Source: Acetobacteraceae bacterium
GTDB taxonomy: Bacteria > Pseudomonadota > Alphaproteobacteria > Acetobacterales > Acetobacteraceae
Direction: 5' to 3'
Assembly (NCBI GenBank): GCA_031291725.1
Contig: JARLIM010000035.1
Coordinates: 62,001-126,000 of the forward strand
Length of the DNA stretch: 64,000 bases
This document shows, piece by piece, positions 1-8,473 of this stretch. Made by a program: the position numbers and the translations under genes. How positions within the stretch are numbered: position 1 is the stretch's first letter; each line of letters starts with the position of its first letter. The notes beneath the pieces were generated by a model. The model did not search any database. It was not told where the DNA came from and was given only the letters and a program-made list of their open reading frames with translations.

Positions 1-144
1 TGGCTGATTGCGAATCGCCTCGGCCAATAGCACCCGCAGCAAGCCGGTGCCGATGGCCACTTTCGAACGCACCCCCAGCCGATCCCGCGAAATCCGCAAG
101 GATTGGAACAACAGGGCCGCATGGGGAAGACTGGTCTGGCTCAT
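1..144 (-). CDS. Hypothetical protein, N-terminal fragment (runs off left edge)
   Basis: An open frame on the minus strand starts with ATG at 144 and stays open for 48 codons to the window edge, beginning MSQTSLPHAALLFQSLRI. It is too short for the ORF track. A purine-rich stretch (AAGGTGAG) lies upstream of the ATG and could serve as a ribosome binding site. The fragment has an aliphatic, Arg-rich composition and no motif I recognise. It is divergent from the rhamnose reductase gene, with about 300 bases between them. Coding is inferred only from the start context and the open frame. Confidence 0.4.
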   Translation of the reverse strand, partial: MSQTSLPHAALLFQSLRISRDRLGVRSKVAIGTGLLRVLLAEAIRNQP

Positions 145-444
145 CGTGGCTCACCTTCACAAGGTCCGATGGGCAGAGTGAGCCACCCCGGAAAATCCAC
201 TGTGACAGAGCGCGCAATTCAGCGCCAACGTCGCACAATCGAATCGTGAACCGCCTTGTTACATGACAAGAGCCGCCGCCTCGCTTGCCGCGCTGTTGTC
301 TGGCTGTCATGTTGCGGCGCGATGTGTGTGATTGTCTGAGGCTTCGCCGATGACGCTGGCGACAAGCGTCGTGCAGACGATCCCGCTGCGTCCGGACAAG
401 GAGTGGGTGATGCCAAGTTTGGCGGAAAGCGCGAGGGTGTTCGG
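145..444. other. Intergenic region between divergent genes
   Basis: About 300 bases lie between the leftward partial ORF and rfbD. The stretch should hold both promoters. The only structure I see is a short dyad, CTTGT-TACATG-ACAAG, at 255-270. ORF track entries here are shadows with no start support. Confidence 0.4.
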
Positions 445-1326
445 ATGAGCGTTCTGGTTCTTGGTGGCAGCGGGCAGGTGGCACGTGCTCTGATGGCGCA
501 GGGCGACGATGTGCCGTTGGTGCTGCGCGGCAGGCCCGCGCTGGATTTCGACGCCCCAGACCAGATCCCGGCGCTGCTGACGGACATCAAGCCGCGCCTG
601 ATCCTCAATGCGGCAGCCTATACGGCGGTGGATAAGGCCGAGAATGAGCCGGAAGCGGCGGATCGGGCGAACCATCTCGGCCCTCGATTGCTGGCGGCGT
701 ATGCGGCGGCACACGGCATTCCACTGCTCCATATCTCCACCGATTACGTCTTCGACGGCAGCAAGCGCGGCCCGTATGTCGAGGAAGACGCAACCGGCCC
801 AACCGGCGTGTATGGCGCGTCAAAGCTGGCCGGTGAGCACGCGGTGCTGGCCTCCGGCGCACAGGCGATCATTCTGCGCACCGCCTGGGTGTACGCCGCC
901 GAGGGCAAGAATTTCGTGCGCACCATGCTGGGCGCGGCGCAGCGAGTGCCGAAATTGCGCGTGGTGGCGGATCAGATCGGCAACCCAAGCTGCGCGGACG
1001 ATCTGGCCGCGGCGATGCTCGCCATCACGCGGCGGATTTTGGCCGAGGGCTTCCAGCCGGAATTCGGCGGCGTCTTTCACGCCTCGGGCACGGGGGCGAC
1101 ATCCTGGTATCACTTCGCCGTCGAAATCTTCCGCCTCGCCGCAGCCCATGGCCGTCCGATGCCCGAAGTGGAACCGATCGCCACCGCCGACTACCCCACT
1201 CCCGCCAAACGCCCGGCAAATTCACAGTTGGATTGCGGGAAGTTGGAACGGGTGTTCGGGTTGGCGTTGCCGAGGTGGCAGAAAAGCCTGGCACGGGTGG
1301 TCGATAAGGTGTGTGCGGCCCCATAG
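445..1326 (+). CDS. rfbD: dTDP-4-dehydrorhamnose reductase (RfbD/RmlD family)
   Basis: This 293-residue Rossmann enzyme of the extended SDR type should reduce dTDP-4-keto-L-rhamnose to dTDP-L-rhamnose for surface polysaccharide. The N-terminal nucleotide loop reads LVLGGSGQVARAL, the mid-protein has DYVFDG, and the catalytic Tyr-x-x-x-Lys is YGASK at Y123/K127. The ORF track starts at 403, but ATG 445 is preferred because the Rossmann strand begins immediately after it and a GAGGGTG purine run lies upstream. No rfbA, rfbB or rfbC lies in the window, so the rest of the pathway must be elsewhere, possibly left of the edge. The stop codon lies inside a hairpin shared with the convergent rluA-type gene. 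Confidence 0.85.
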   Translation: MSVLVLGGSGQVARALMAQGDDVPLVLRGRPALDFDAPDQIPALLTDIKPRLILNAAAYTAVDKAENEPEAADRANHLGPRLLAAYAAAHGIPLLHISTDYVFDGSKRGPYVEEDATGPTGVYGASKLAGEHAVLASGAQAIILRTAWVYAAEGKNFVRTMLGAAQRVPKLRVVADQIGNPSCADDLAAAMLAITRRILAEGFQPEFGGVFHASGTGATSWYHFAVEIFRLAAAHGRPMPEVEPIATADYPTPAKRPANSQLDCGKLERVFGLALPRWQKSLARVVDKVCAAP

Positions 1327-1349
1327 GGCGGTTGTGAACCCGCCCTATG
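1322..1349. terminator. Bidirectional terminator-like dyad between convergent genes
   Basis: A perfect 10-bp inverted repeat, CATAGGGCGG and CCGCCCTATG, with an 8-nt loop overlaps the stop of rfbD and lies at the 3' end of the convergent pseudouridine synthase gene. There is no T-tract, so termination efficiency is uncertain. A related AGGGCGGA/TCCGCCCT dyad occurs at another convergent junction near 36.7 kb. Confidence 0.55.
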
Positions 1350-1989
1350 CCTGCGTAACCCCACACGCAGCCAACGCCGCCCGCATATGGGGCGGGGGGG
1401 GGGCAATGGCAGAAACCGGGCTGTCCGGCAGCGCCAATGCGCGGGAGAGCAGATGCAACCCGCCCGACGCCGCGCCGTAGAGCGCATCGCCCACCATCGG
1501 CCAGCCCAAATGCGCGCAATGCACGCGCAATTGATGGGTGCGGCCGGTCTTGGGGGTCAGTGCCAACCACGTCCGGCCATCGCCGCGCCCGAGCACCTGC
1601 CACAACGTCACCGCCGCCTGCCCGTCGCGGCGCACCGCCATGCGCCAGCCGCGCCCGTCGGTGATCTTGGCCAGGGGGGCGGAGATCTCGCCGAAATCCT
1701 GCGCAGGCCCACCCTCCACCACCGCCCAATAGGTCTTCGCCACCCGGCCCTCGGCAAAGGCCACCTGTGCCGCGATCAGCGCCTGTTTGCGCAAGGCAAC
1801 CAGCAGACAGCCGGATGTGTCGGCATCCAGTCGATGCACCAGCCAGGGGCCGTCGCGGCGTTTGCTCAGGCTGGGGAGGTCATCTTCCACACTCGGCCCA
1901 CCGCCCGGCCCGGCATGCACCTTCAGCCCGGCAGGTTTGTTGAGCACCACATAATGCGTATCCGCATAGAGAAGGGGCAGGTCTATCAC
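1345..1989 (-). CDS. RluA-family pseudouridine synthase
   Basis: This 214-residue protein belongs to the RluA/RsuA pseudouridine synthases, which isomerise specific uridines in rRNA or tRNA. The diagnostic motif II reads VHRLDADTSG, with the catalytic Asp at about residue 55. The motif III region reads ALTPKTGRTHQLRVH near residue 145. No N-terminal S4 domain is present, so the length fits the short RluA/TruC-like subgroup; the exact target cannot be assigned. It is convergent with rfbD and divergent from the TrmH-like gene, with about 44 bases between the two starts. Confidence 0.85.
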   Translation of the reverse strand: MIDLPLLYADTHYVVLNKPAGLKVHAGPGGGPSVEDDLPSLSKRRDGPWLVHRLDADTSGCLLVALRKQALIAAQVAFAEGRVAKTYWAVVEGGPAQDFGEISAPLAKITDGRGWRMAVRRDGQAAVTLWQVLGRGDGRTWLALTPKTGRTHQLRVHCAHLGWPMVGDALYGAASGGLHLLSRALALPDSPVSAIAPPPPHMRAALAACGVTQA

Positions 1990-2033
1990 AGAGGGACATT
2001 GACAGCAGCGCCGCGTCGGCGGAAGGCAGCTTG

Positions 2034-2750
2034 ATGAACACCGACACGATTTGCGGCCTCAACGCCGTCACCGCCCTGTTCCGCCACCGCCCCGAAGCGG
2101 TCGAGCGGCTGTTCTACACCGAAGAGATGAAGCCGATCGTCGGCCCCTGGTGTCACAACCTTGCCGCGCAGCGCAAACCCTACCGCATGCTCGGCGTGGA
2201 GGAGATGAACGCCGCCGCCTATACCACCCATCACGGTGGCATCGCGGCGGTGGCAAAGTCCCGCTACATCCCGATTCTCGACCTCAACGCCATTCCCAAA
2301 CATCAGTTCCTGCTGATCCTGGACGGCATCGGCAACCCGCATAATCTGGGGGCGATTGCCCGCTCGGCGGCATTCTTCGGCGTCAAGGCCATGCTGATCG
2401 GCGAAGGCCCCGGCCATGCGCTGCCCTCCGATGCCGCCTATCGTGTGGCCGAGGGCGGGTTGGAGATGCTCGACATCTATCGCACCCGCGCGCTGCCGCA
2501 GGCCATCGAGGCGATGCGCAAACATTACCGCACGGTTGCCACCGCCATCGGGCCGGACACTGCCAGCATGACCGATCTGCCGCATGACCGCCCGATTGCG
2601 CTCGTGCTCGGCAACGAGGAAACCGGGGTCGCCCCCGACGTGCTCGCCGTCTGCCGCCGCCGCGTGCAGATCGTGGGTGCGGGCAAGGTGCAGAGCCTCA
2701 ACGTCGCCCAAGCCGCCGCCGTGCTGCTGTCGCATCTGGCGATGACGTAA
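2034..2750 (+). CDS. TrmH/SpoU-family RNA 2'-O-methyltransferase (RlmB-like)
   Basis: This 238-residue SPOUT-class enzyme probably methylates a ribose 2'-OH in 23S rRNA or tRNA using SAM. The three SpoU motifs are visible: DGIGNPHNLGAIARSAAFFGV, then LVLGNEETGVAPDVL, then VQSLNVAQAAAVLLSHL, which forms the SAM-binding knot. The N-terminal part (GLNAVTALFRHRPEAVERLFYTEE) matches the substrate-binding L30e-like domain of RlmB-type members. The start is ATG 2034 behind GGAAGG rather than the track's TTG 2031. The stop nearly abuts the convergent esterase gene. Confidence 0.85.
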   Translation: MNTDTICGLNAVTALFRHRPEAVERLFYTEEMKPIVGPWCHNLAAQRKPYRMLGVEEMNAAAYTTHHGGIAAVAKSRYIPILDLNAIPKHQFLLILDGIGNPHNLGAIARSAAFFGVKAMLIGEGPGHALPSDAAYRVAEGGLEMLDIYRTRALPQAIEAMRKHYRTVATAIGPDTASMTDLPHDRPIALVLGNEETGVAPDVLAVCRRRVQIVGAGKVQSLNVAQAAAVLLSHLAMT

Positions 2751-2751
2751 T

Positions 2752-3744
2752 CTACCCCACAATGCCCCAGAATTTGGCAATCTCATGCGCCGCTGAAATG
2801 CCGGTATCCAGCGCCGTCGGGTAGACATGCCCCGCCATGTCGAGTTCCCACAGCTCAACCTGCGGCGCCGCAGTCCCGCCCCACAGCGTGTGATGCATCC
2901 CCGCCCCCACCGGCTTGGTGACGGATTGGCCGAGCCCATGCAGGGCGGCGAATTGTGTCGCCACGTCCCGCCCGTTCGAGGAAGCAACCACCGGGTCGAT
3001 CAAACCGTGCCAAATCGAGACGCGCGGATAGGTGCCCAGATACAGCGGCGGCCCCAGACGGCGGGCGAGGCCGGCCCATTCCATCGGGTCATGCGCCGAT
3101 CCCCGCCCAGCCATGCGCGACATCGCGGTGACGACATTCCCAGCAGCCCCCGCCGGCAGCCCAGCCACCACCGCCCCGCCCGCGAACACATCAGGATAGG
3201 CTGCCAACAACGCCGCCGTCATCGCACCGCCGGCGGACAGACCGGTGACAAAGACGCGCTTCGGATCGCCACGGGTCTGATGCAGAACGGCGCCAACCAT
3301 CTCGACGACGGATTGCACCTCACCATGACCGCGCTTGATGTCGCCTGGGCGAAACCAATTGAAACAGGTCTGCGGGTTGTTCGCCTCCGTCTGCCCCGGC
3401 ATCAGCAGCGCGAAATTATGCCGCGCAGCGAGGTAGCGCCAGCCGGATTGCGTTGCAAAATCCTCGGCTTGCTGGCCACATCCATGCAGAAGCACCACCA
3501 GCGGCGCACCGGCTGGCAGATGGTGCGGCAGGTAGGTGTGCAGTTCCAAGCCGCCAGGATTGATCAGCCCCTGTAAACTGCTCCGCGCGATCTCGGATGG
3601 CGTTTCAACGACCGGCGATGGCATCGCATGCGGCATTGGCTCGACCATCAACCGCGACACCTCCTGCAATAATCGCTGAGTCTGCCGCCGGAACCATGTC
3701 TGCCCGTCCACCATCAATAACAGCCTTTTGCAGTGCAGCATCAC
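2752..3744 (-). CDS. PHB depolymerase-type esterase (LpqC family)
   Basis: This 330-residue alpha/beta hydrolase resembles the extracellular PHB depolymerase/LpqC esterase family. The oxyanion region reads VVLLHGCGQQAEDFA at about residues 83-97, and the nucleophile elbow is GLSAGGAM with Ser at about 170. The C-terminal histidine is probably in DMAGHVYPTA. I see no signal peptide; the N-terminus is basic and amphipathic (MVDGQTWFRRQTQRLLQEV), so location is unclear and the substrate could be short polyester or an aromatic ester. Other genes in the window fit PHA metabolism (PhaZ at 44.6 kb, the CoA transferase next door), which supports but does not prove that role. Confidence 0.75.
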   Translation of the reverse strand: MMLHCKRLLLMVDGQTWFRRQTQRLLQEVSRLMVEPMPHAMPSPVVETPSEIARSSLQGLINPGGLELHTYLPHHLPAGAPLVVLLHGCGQQAEDFATQSGWRYLAARHNFALLMPGQTEANNPQTCFNWFRPGDIKRGHGEVQSVVEMVGAVLHQTRGDPKRVFVTGLSAGGAMTAALLAAYPDVFAGGAVVAGLPAGAAGNVVTAMSRMAGRGSAHDPMEWAGLARRLGPPLYLGTYPRVSIWHGLIDPVVASSNGRDVATQFAALHGLGQSVTKPVGAGMHHTLWGGTAAPQVELWELDMAGHVYPTALDTGISAAHEIAKFWGIVG

Positions 3745-3962
3745 TTTGACACATGCCGTGTCGTGAACGAAGGGGCAGCAATTTTTATACAGAAATCATC
3801 ACCGGCGCAGCATCACATAATTGTTTATCATTTGATACTCACGGCAGGTTTGACAAAGCGCTGCTTCACAAGATTGTGGGTGGCGCTAATGTCATCAAAC
3901 CGCAGACGATGCGACATCAGAAGCGCGCTAAGCGCCTGTGCGTGACGTGAGGAGACTTGTCG

Positions 3963-4190
3963 ATGCCTACCACCCATTCCACCGGTCCGGCCCAGCCGAA
4001 GACCGAAGCGGTGCGTGCGTTGATGGCGCGCCTGAAAGATCCCGCATTGCTCGCCGATCTGCTGTTCCTGGAACGCTGGGAAGCCGAGCCTGCCCATGGT
4101 GCGGGCAGTGTGATGCGCGTGGCACAGATTCGTCGCGCATTGCCAGATCTGGCCGCAGCCGTCCGGGCGGAGATCGCTCACGCGCGTTGA
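3963..4190 (+). CDS. Small hypothetical protein upstream of scoAB
   Basis: This 75-residue ORF starts at ATG 3963 with GGAG eight bases upstream; the track's TTG at 3957 is too close to that site. The protein is alpha-helical in composition (TEAVRALMARLKDPALLADLLFLERW) with no signal peptide, Cys or transmembrane segment. I do not recognise a family. It is followed after 80 bases by the CoA-transferase genes, with a hairpin in the gap, so it may be co-transcribed. Coding is supported by the ribosome binding site and plausible codon use, not by homology. Confidence 0.5.
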   Translation: MPTTHSTGPAQPKTEAVRALMARLKDPALLADLLFLERWEAEPAHGAGSVMRVAQIRRALPDLAAAVRAEIAHAR

Positions 4191-4202
4191 TTTTGCTTTT
4201 CC

Positions 4203-4225
4203 GGTCGGGCAGCAGTTGCCCGGCC
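4203..4225. other. Hairpin between small ORF and scoA
   Basis: GGTCGGGCA and TGCCCGGCC form a 9-bp stem with one wobble pair and a 5-nt loop. No T-run follows, so it is more likely an mRNA processing or stability element, or a weak attenuator, than an intrinsic terminator. Confidence 0.4.
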
Positions 4226-4270
4226 CCTGCTGGTCTGGCAAATCAGTCAGGTCCGCAGAAGGGAAGCAAA

Positions 4271-4984
4271 ATGGCGATCAATAAGGTCTATCCCGACGCT
4301 GCCAGCGCACTCGCTGGCGTTGTTCATGACGGCATGCTGGTAATGTCCGGGGGCTTCGGCCTATGCGGCATTCCCTCCGTGCTGATCGAGGCGCTGCGAG
4401 AGACTGGGGTGAAAGACCTCACCGTCGTCTCCAACAACGCCGGCATTGACGATGCAGGTCTCGGGCTGCTGCTGCAGACACGGCAGATCAAAAAGATGAT
4501 CAGCTCCTACGTTGGCGAAAACGCCACCTTCGCCAAGCAGTATCTGGCGGGCGAGTTGGAGATTGAATTCAACCCGCAAGGCACGCTGGCCGAGCGCATC
4601 CGCGCGGGTGGCGCCGGCATTCCGGCCTTCTTCACCAAGACCGGCGTGGGCACCCAGATTGCCGAGGGCAAGGAAGTGCGTGAATTCGACGGGCATAAAT
4701 ACGTCATGGAGCGCGGCATCTTCGCCGATCTCGCCATCGTGCATGCCTGGAAAGCCGACACCGAGGGCAATCTGGTGTTCCGCAAAACGGCGCGCAACTT
4801 CAACCCGATGATGGCAACGGCGGCCAAGACGACCATCGTGCAGGTGGAACATCTGGTGCCGACCGGCGAGATCGACCCGGATCACATCCACACGCCGGGC
4901 ATTTTCGTCAATCGCATCGTGCATGTGCCCCATCTGGAAAAGCGGATCGAGCAGCGCACCGTCACCAAGCGGGCTGCGGCCTGA
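4271..4984 (+). CDS. scoA: 3-oxoacid CoA-transferase subunit A
   Basis: This 237-residue alpha subunit of a class I CoA transferase (SCOT type) moves CoA between succinyl-CoA and acetoacetate or a related 3-oxoacid. Family signatures are the N-terminal [21 protein letters not shown] and the [16 protein letters not shown] loop near residues 113-128. The track start at 3938 is upstream readthrough; ATG 4271 follows GAAGGGAAGC and matches the usual family length. The beta subunit follows after 16 bases, so the two are translated together. With the PHA-related hydrolases in the window, a role in ketone-body or PHB breakdown is likely but inferred. Confidence 0.9.
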   Translation: MAINKVYPDAASALAGVVHDGMLVMSGGFGLCGIPSVLIEALRETGVKDLTVVSNNAGIDDAGLGLLLQTRQIKKMISSYVGENATFAKQYLAGELEIEFNPQGTLAERIRAGGAGIPAFFTKTGVGTQIAEGKEVREFDGHKYVMERGIFADLAIVHAWKADTEGNLVFRKTARNFNPMMATAAKTTIVQVEHLVPTGEIDPDHIHTPGIFVNRIVHVPHLEKRIEQRTVTKRAAA

Positions 4985-5000
4985 GCGGAGGAAGAACAAC

Positions 5001-5651
5001 ATGCCCTGGACCCGTGACGAAATGGCGGCCCGCGCCGCCCGCGAACTGGAAGACGGCTTTTACGTCAATCTCGGCATCGGCATCCCAACGCTGGTGGCCA
5101 ACTACGTGCCCGACGGCATTCAGGTGCAGTTGCAGAGCGAGAACGGCATGCTCGGCATCGGCCCCTTCCCGCTGGAAGGCACCGAGGATGCCGATCTGAT
5201 CAATGCCGGCAAGCAGACCGTCTCTGAACTGCCGACGACGAGCTTCTTCGACAGCGCCAGCAGCTTCGCCATGGTGCGCGGCGGCCATATCAACCTGTCC
5301 ATCCTGGGCGCGCTCCAGGTGGCGGAGAATGGCGATCTGGCGAACTGGATGATCCCCGGCAAGATGGTCAAGGGGATGGGCGGTGCGATGGATCTGGTGG
5401 CCGGTGTCAAGCGCGTGATCGTGCTGATGGAACACACCGCTGGCGGCAAGCCCAAGCTGCTCAAAGCCTGCACCCTGCCGCTGACCGGCCAGGGCGTGGT
5501 CGATACGGTGATCACCGAACTGGGCGTGTTCAAGATCGCACATGACGGCGTGATGCTGCTCGAACTCGCACCGGGCGTGACGGTTGAGGACGTGCGTGAG
5601 AAGACCGAAGCGACGGTGCACGTCGCTCCGGGCGTTCAACAGGCGGCATAA
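5001..5651 (+). CDS. scoB: 3-oxoacid CoA-transferase subunit B
   Basis: This 216-residue beta subunit partners the preceding ScoA. It carries the catalytic glutamate that forms the glutamyl-CoA thioester in the motif [10 protein letters not shown], with Glu at about residue 47, and the N-terminal [15 protein letters not shown]. The start ATG 5001 follows GGAGGAAGAAC; the track's 4923 start overlaps scoA and is not supported. Length and order (A then B) are standard for SCOT. A REP-like palindrome follows the stop codon and probably protects or ends the mRNA. Confidence 0.92.
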   Translation: MPWTRDEMAARAARELEDGFYVNLGIGIPTLVANYVPDGIQVQLQSENGMLGIGPFPLEGTEDADLINAGKQTVSELPTTSFFDSASSFAMVRGGHINLSILGALQVAENGDLANWMIPGKMVKGMGGAMDLVAGVKRVIVLMEHTAGGKPKLLKACTLPLTGQGVVDTVITELGVFKIAHDGVMLLELAPGVTVEDVREKTEATVHVAPGVQQAA

Positions 5652-5661
5652 ACGCCGCCAT

Positions 5662-5748
5662 CGTCATTGCGAGCATAACGAAGCAACCCATCGATATTCA
5701 GCCAATGGCGCGATGGGTTGCTTCGTCACGGCGCTCCTCGCAATGACG
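5662..5748. repeat. REP-like palindrome, copy 1
   Basis: The element opens with CGTCATTGCGAGC and closes with GCAATGACG, and the inner arms GAAGCAACCCATCG and GCGATGGGTTGCTTCG are also complementary, giving a hairpin of about 87 nt. The same arms recur at 26845-26938, with degenerate or half copies at 12825-12920 and 10727-10760. It lies between the 3' ends of scoB and the convergent kinase gene. Confidence 0.8.
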
Positions 5749-5780
5749 AACAACTCTATGTTTTATCTCTTGTTTTTATC

Positions 5781-7610
5781 CTACACGTGCCGCAGCACCG
5801 CCTGCCGCCACGCCCGCAGTTCTTCCAGTCCGGTGGACAAGGCCAGCGCGAAGCCGATGAAAATCTCGCTCTCGGCCCCTTCACGCAGCTCCAGCGCAAT
5901 CCGTGCCGGACGCAACAGGCCGAACGCATTGGCCTGAGCGGCAATCTCACCCGCCCGCGCCACCTCCGCCGCACCGGATGCGCCCGCCCGCAACGAGGCG
6001 ATCAGTTCCGCCGATTGCACCACGAAGCTATCGATCGCCTGCGCCAAAGCCGCATCCTCTTGCCCTTCAGCGCGACGGGTGGCGAGCAGGGCGTCGAGCA
6101 TAGCGGGGTCAAAGCGACGATTTTCCTGCGCCAGCGGCACCGCATTGCGCCCGGCTCCCACCGCCTGTGTGCCGGCCGCCAGCACCGCCGCATTGGCCGT
6201 CAGCGCCTGTCCGATGGCTTCAAGCAGCTTGGCGGCTGATATCGGCTTGCTCGCCACCGCATTCATCCCGGCCTCACGACAGGCGGTCAGATCTTCCGGC
6301 TGAGTGTTGGCCGTCAGCCCCACCACGGGAATCAGCGCCATCGGCGTTGGCAATGCGCGAATGCGGCGCGTGGCTTCCAGCCCGTCCATGCCGGGCATCA
6401 TCATGTCCATCAGCACAAGATCGAAGGAGTCATGCTGGGTTGCCATCACCGCCTCATGGCCGTCATCAACGGCAACGACGGTGTGGCCATGCCGTTCGAG
6501 CACGCGGCTGGCAACGACGCGGTTGGTGGCGTTGTCATCGGCGATCAGAATGCGCAGCGGCGGCAAGGCCGCATGTTCCGCTGCCTCGGGCGCGGGCGGC
6601 GGTGGCGGTGGCACCTCGTTGCTCTGCAGACGATCACTCGCACGACGGGCGGAGAGAAGTGCGGTGAAGCGAAATATGCTGCCCCGCCCTGGCATGCTCT
6701 CCACAGTGACGTCACCGCCCATCATCCGCACCAATTCGCGTGAGATCGCCAATCCCAACCCGCTGCCGCCGAAGCGGCGGGACGTGGAACTGTCGGCCTG
6801 CTCGAAGGCGTTGAACAAACGCGCCTGAGCCTCGGCGGAAATGCCGATCCCGGTATCGGCCACACTGAATTCGATGCGCACCAACGCGCCGTCATCCTCG
6901 ATCATCCGCACGCCCACCGCCACCGATCCGACATCGGTGAATTTCAGCGCGTTGCCGACCAGATTGAGCAGCACCTGCCGCAATCGCGACGGATCCCCCG
7001 CCGCGCGCAGTGGCAAATCCGGGGCGAAATCGATGCTCAGCGCCAGCCCCTTCTTGCGCGCCTGCACCTGCAACAATTCAACCGAATTGCGCACCAGCCC
7101 GCGCAGATCGAACGCCGTGCGCTCCAATTCCATCCGCCCGGCATCGATGCGGGAGAAATCGAGGATGTCATTGACCAGTTGCAGCAAGGCCTGACCGCTA
7201 TTGGCGATAATGCCCAGCGAATCGCGCTCATCCGGGCCGATGCGCGTGCCGGTCGGCAATTCCTGCAGCAGCCCGACCATGCCGAGAATGCCGTTCAACG
7301 GGGTACGAATCTCGTGGCTCATCACCGCCAGGAAGTCCGAACGCGACCGCCCGGCGCGCGCTGCGGCCTCTTTCGCCGCGGCGACATCACGGGCAAGCGT
7401 CACCTCTGCCCGCAGATCGGAGACGATCTCAATCTCCCCACCATCGGGCAGTTTGACGGTTCGGGTGCGGCGCAGGGCTGAATCCAGCCCTGCCAGTTCT
7501 TCGGCCAGTGCATTGCTCTGCCGCACCTGCCCCTGAGCATCGCGCAGAATGATGCCTTCCGGCAGTGCCGCCATCAGCGCGGCTAGAAAATCCTCAGCGG
7601 CGACCGACAT
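5781..7610 (-). CDS. Hybrid sensor histidine kinase with receiver and degenerate HPt-like domain
   Basis: This 609-residue protein has a short PAS-like N-terminus (residues ~10-80), a HisKA box [18 protein letters not shown] with His99, a HATPase domain with the N box ([11 protein letters not shown]), ADTGIGI and GGSGLGLAI, a Pro-rich linker (~334-345), then a receiver domain (~352-475) with the phospho-acceptor Asp402 in [13 protein letters not shown]. The last ~100 residues look like an HPt helix bundle, but the expected AHxLKGS motif is replaced by [12 protein letters not shown], so it lacks the phosphorylatable His. No transmembrane segment is seen; it is probably cytosolic. No cognate response regulator is adjacent. 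The gene diverges from the SDR gene at 7724. Confidence 0.88.
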   Translation of the reverse strand: MSVAAEDFLAALMAALPEGIILRDAQGQVRQSNALAEELAGLDSALRRTRTVKLPDGGEIEIVSDLRAEVTLARDVAAAKEAAARAGRSRSDFLAVMSHEIRTPLNGILGMVGLLQELPTGTRIGPDERDSLGIIANSGQALLQLVNDILDFSRIDAGRMELERTAFDLRGLVRNSVELLQVQARKKGLALSIDFAPDLPLRAAGDPSRLRQVLLNLVGNALKFTDVGSVAVGVRMIEDDGALVRIEFSVADTGIGISAEAQARLFNAFEQADSSTSRRFGGSGLGLAISRELVRMMGGDVTVESMPGRGSIFRFTALLSARRASDRLQSNEVPPPPPPAPEAAEHAALPPLRILIADDNATNRVVASRVLERHGHTVVAVDDGHEAVMATQHDSFDLVLMDMMMPGMDGLEATRRIRALPTPMALIPVVGLTANTQPEDLTACREAGMNAVASKPISAAKLLEAIGQALTANAAVLAAGTQAVGAGRNAVPLAQENRRFDPAMLDALLATRRAEGQEDAALAQAIDSFVVQSAELIASLRAGASGAAEVARAGEIAAQANAFGLLRPARIALELREGAESEIFIGFALALSTGLEELRAWRQAVLRHV

Positions 7611-7723
7611 TTGCTGCGAAGCTCCCTCGCCTCAGGCCGCAACCTCCAACATGATGAAGGGCGTGCCGAAGGATCGCAGCTTCGGCAAGAAAAATCGAAA
7701 CACGAAATGTCATGGGGAAGCGG

Positions 7724-8473
7724 ATGTTCGATCTTACAGGCCGGGTGGCGTTGATCACAGGCGGCAATGGCGGGCTGGGGCTCGGCATGGCCAAGGGTTT
7801 GCAGCAGGCCGGTGCCCGCGTGGCCATCGCCGGACGCAACCGCGCCAAGGCCGAATCGGCATTGGCCGAACTTGGGCCGGAAGCAATCTTTCTGGAAACC
7901 GACCTCGCCGATCAGGCCACCTGCCATCGATTGGTGGACGAATGCGCCCGCCAATTGGGCGGCCTGCACATTCTGATCAACAATGCCGGCATCGCCGTGC
8001 GCAAGGCGCCGCAGGATTTCACCGAAGCCGAATGGCGCAGCGTGATGGCGGTCAATGTCGATGCCGCCTTCTACGCCAGCCAGGCTGCGCATAAGCATAT
8101 GAAGTCGGCCGGTGGCGGCAAGGTGATCAATATCGGCTCGGTGATGTCCGTCACCGCCAACCCCTATGCCGCCCCTTACGCCACCTCGAAGGCGGCGATC
8201 ATGAACATGTCCAAGGCCCTTGCGGTGGCGTGGGCCAGCGACAACATCCAGGTCAATGCCATCCTGCCCGGCTGGATCGATTCGGAGTTGACCGTGAGCG
8301 CACGCGCCCAAGTGCCCGGACTGCATGACGCCATTCTCGCCCGCGTGCCGGCAGGTCGCTGGGGCAGCCCGCGCGATCTGGCGGGAACGGCGGTCTTCCT
8401 CGCCTCCGCCGCCTCGGATTTCGTCACCGGGGCCTCGCTGATCGTCGATGGCGGCTATCTGGCGCGTGCCTGA
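7724..8473 (+). CDS. SDR-family NAD(P)-dependent oxidoreductase
   Basis: This 249-residue classical short-chain dehydrogenase resembles the FabG/gluconate 5-dehydrogenase group. The cofactor loop is ITGGNGGLGLGMA, the structural motif NNAG follows, the catalytic Ser lies in NIGSVMSV, and YATSK gives Tyr152/Lys156. I prefer ATG 7724 (MFDLTGRVALITGG) over the track's 7712 because family members begin just before the first strand, although the GGGGAAG purine run is very close to it. Its stop overlaps the start of the HDAC-like gene by one base, so the three genes 7724-10085 are one operon. The substrate cannot be deduced. Confidence 0.82.
   Translation: MFDLTGRVALITGGNGGLGLGMAKGLQQAGARVAIAGRNRAKAESALAELGPEAIFLETDLADQATCHRLVDECARQLGGLHILINNAGIAVRKAPQDFTEAEWRSVMAVNVDAAFYASQAAHKHMKSAGGGKVINIGSVMSVTANPYAAPYATSKAAIMNMSKALAVAWASDNIQVNAILPGWIDSELTVSARAQVPGLHDAILARVPAGRWGSPRDLAGTAVFLASAASDFVTGASLIVDGGYLARA

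Noticed and set aside
3733-3945. ORFs of 65-70 residues in the gap before the small scoAB-upstream gene
   Set aside because: No ribosome binding sites, no conserved composition, and mutual overlap in two frames. I see nothing else certain in this ~218-base gap.
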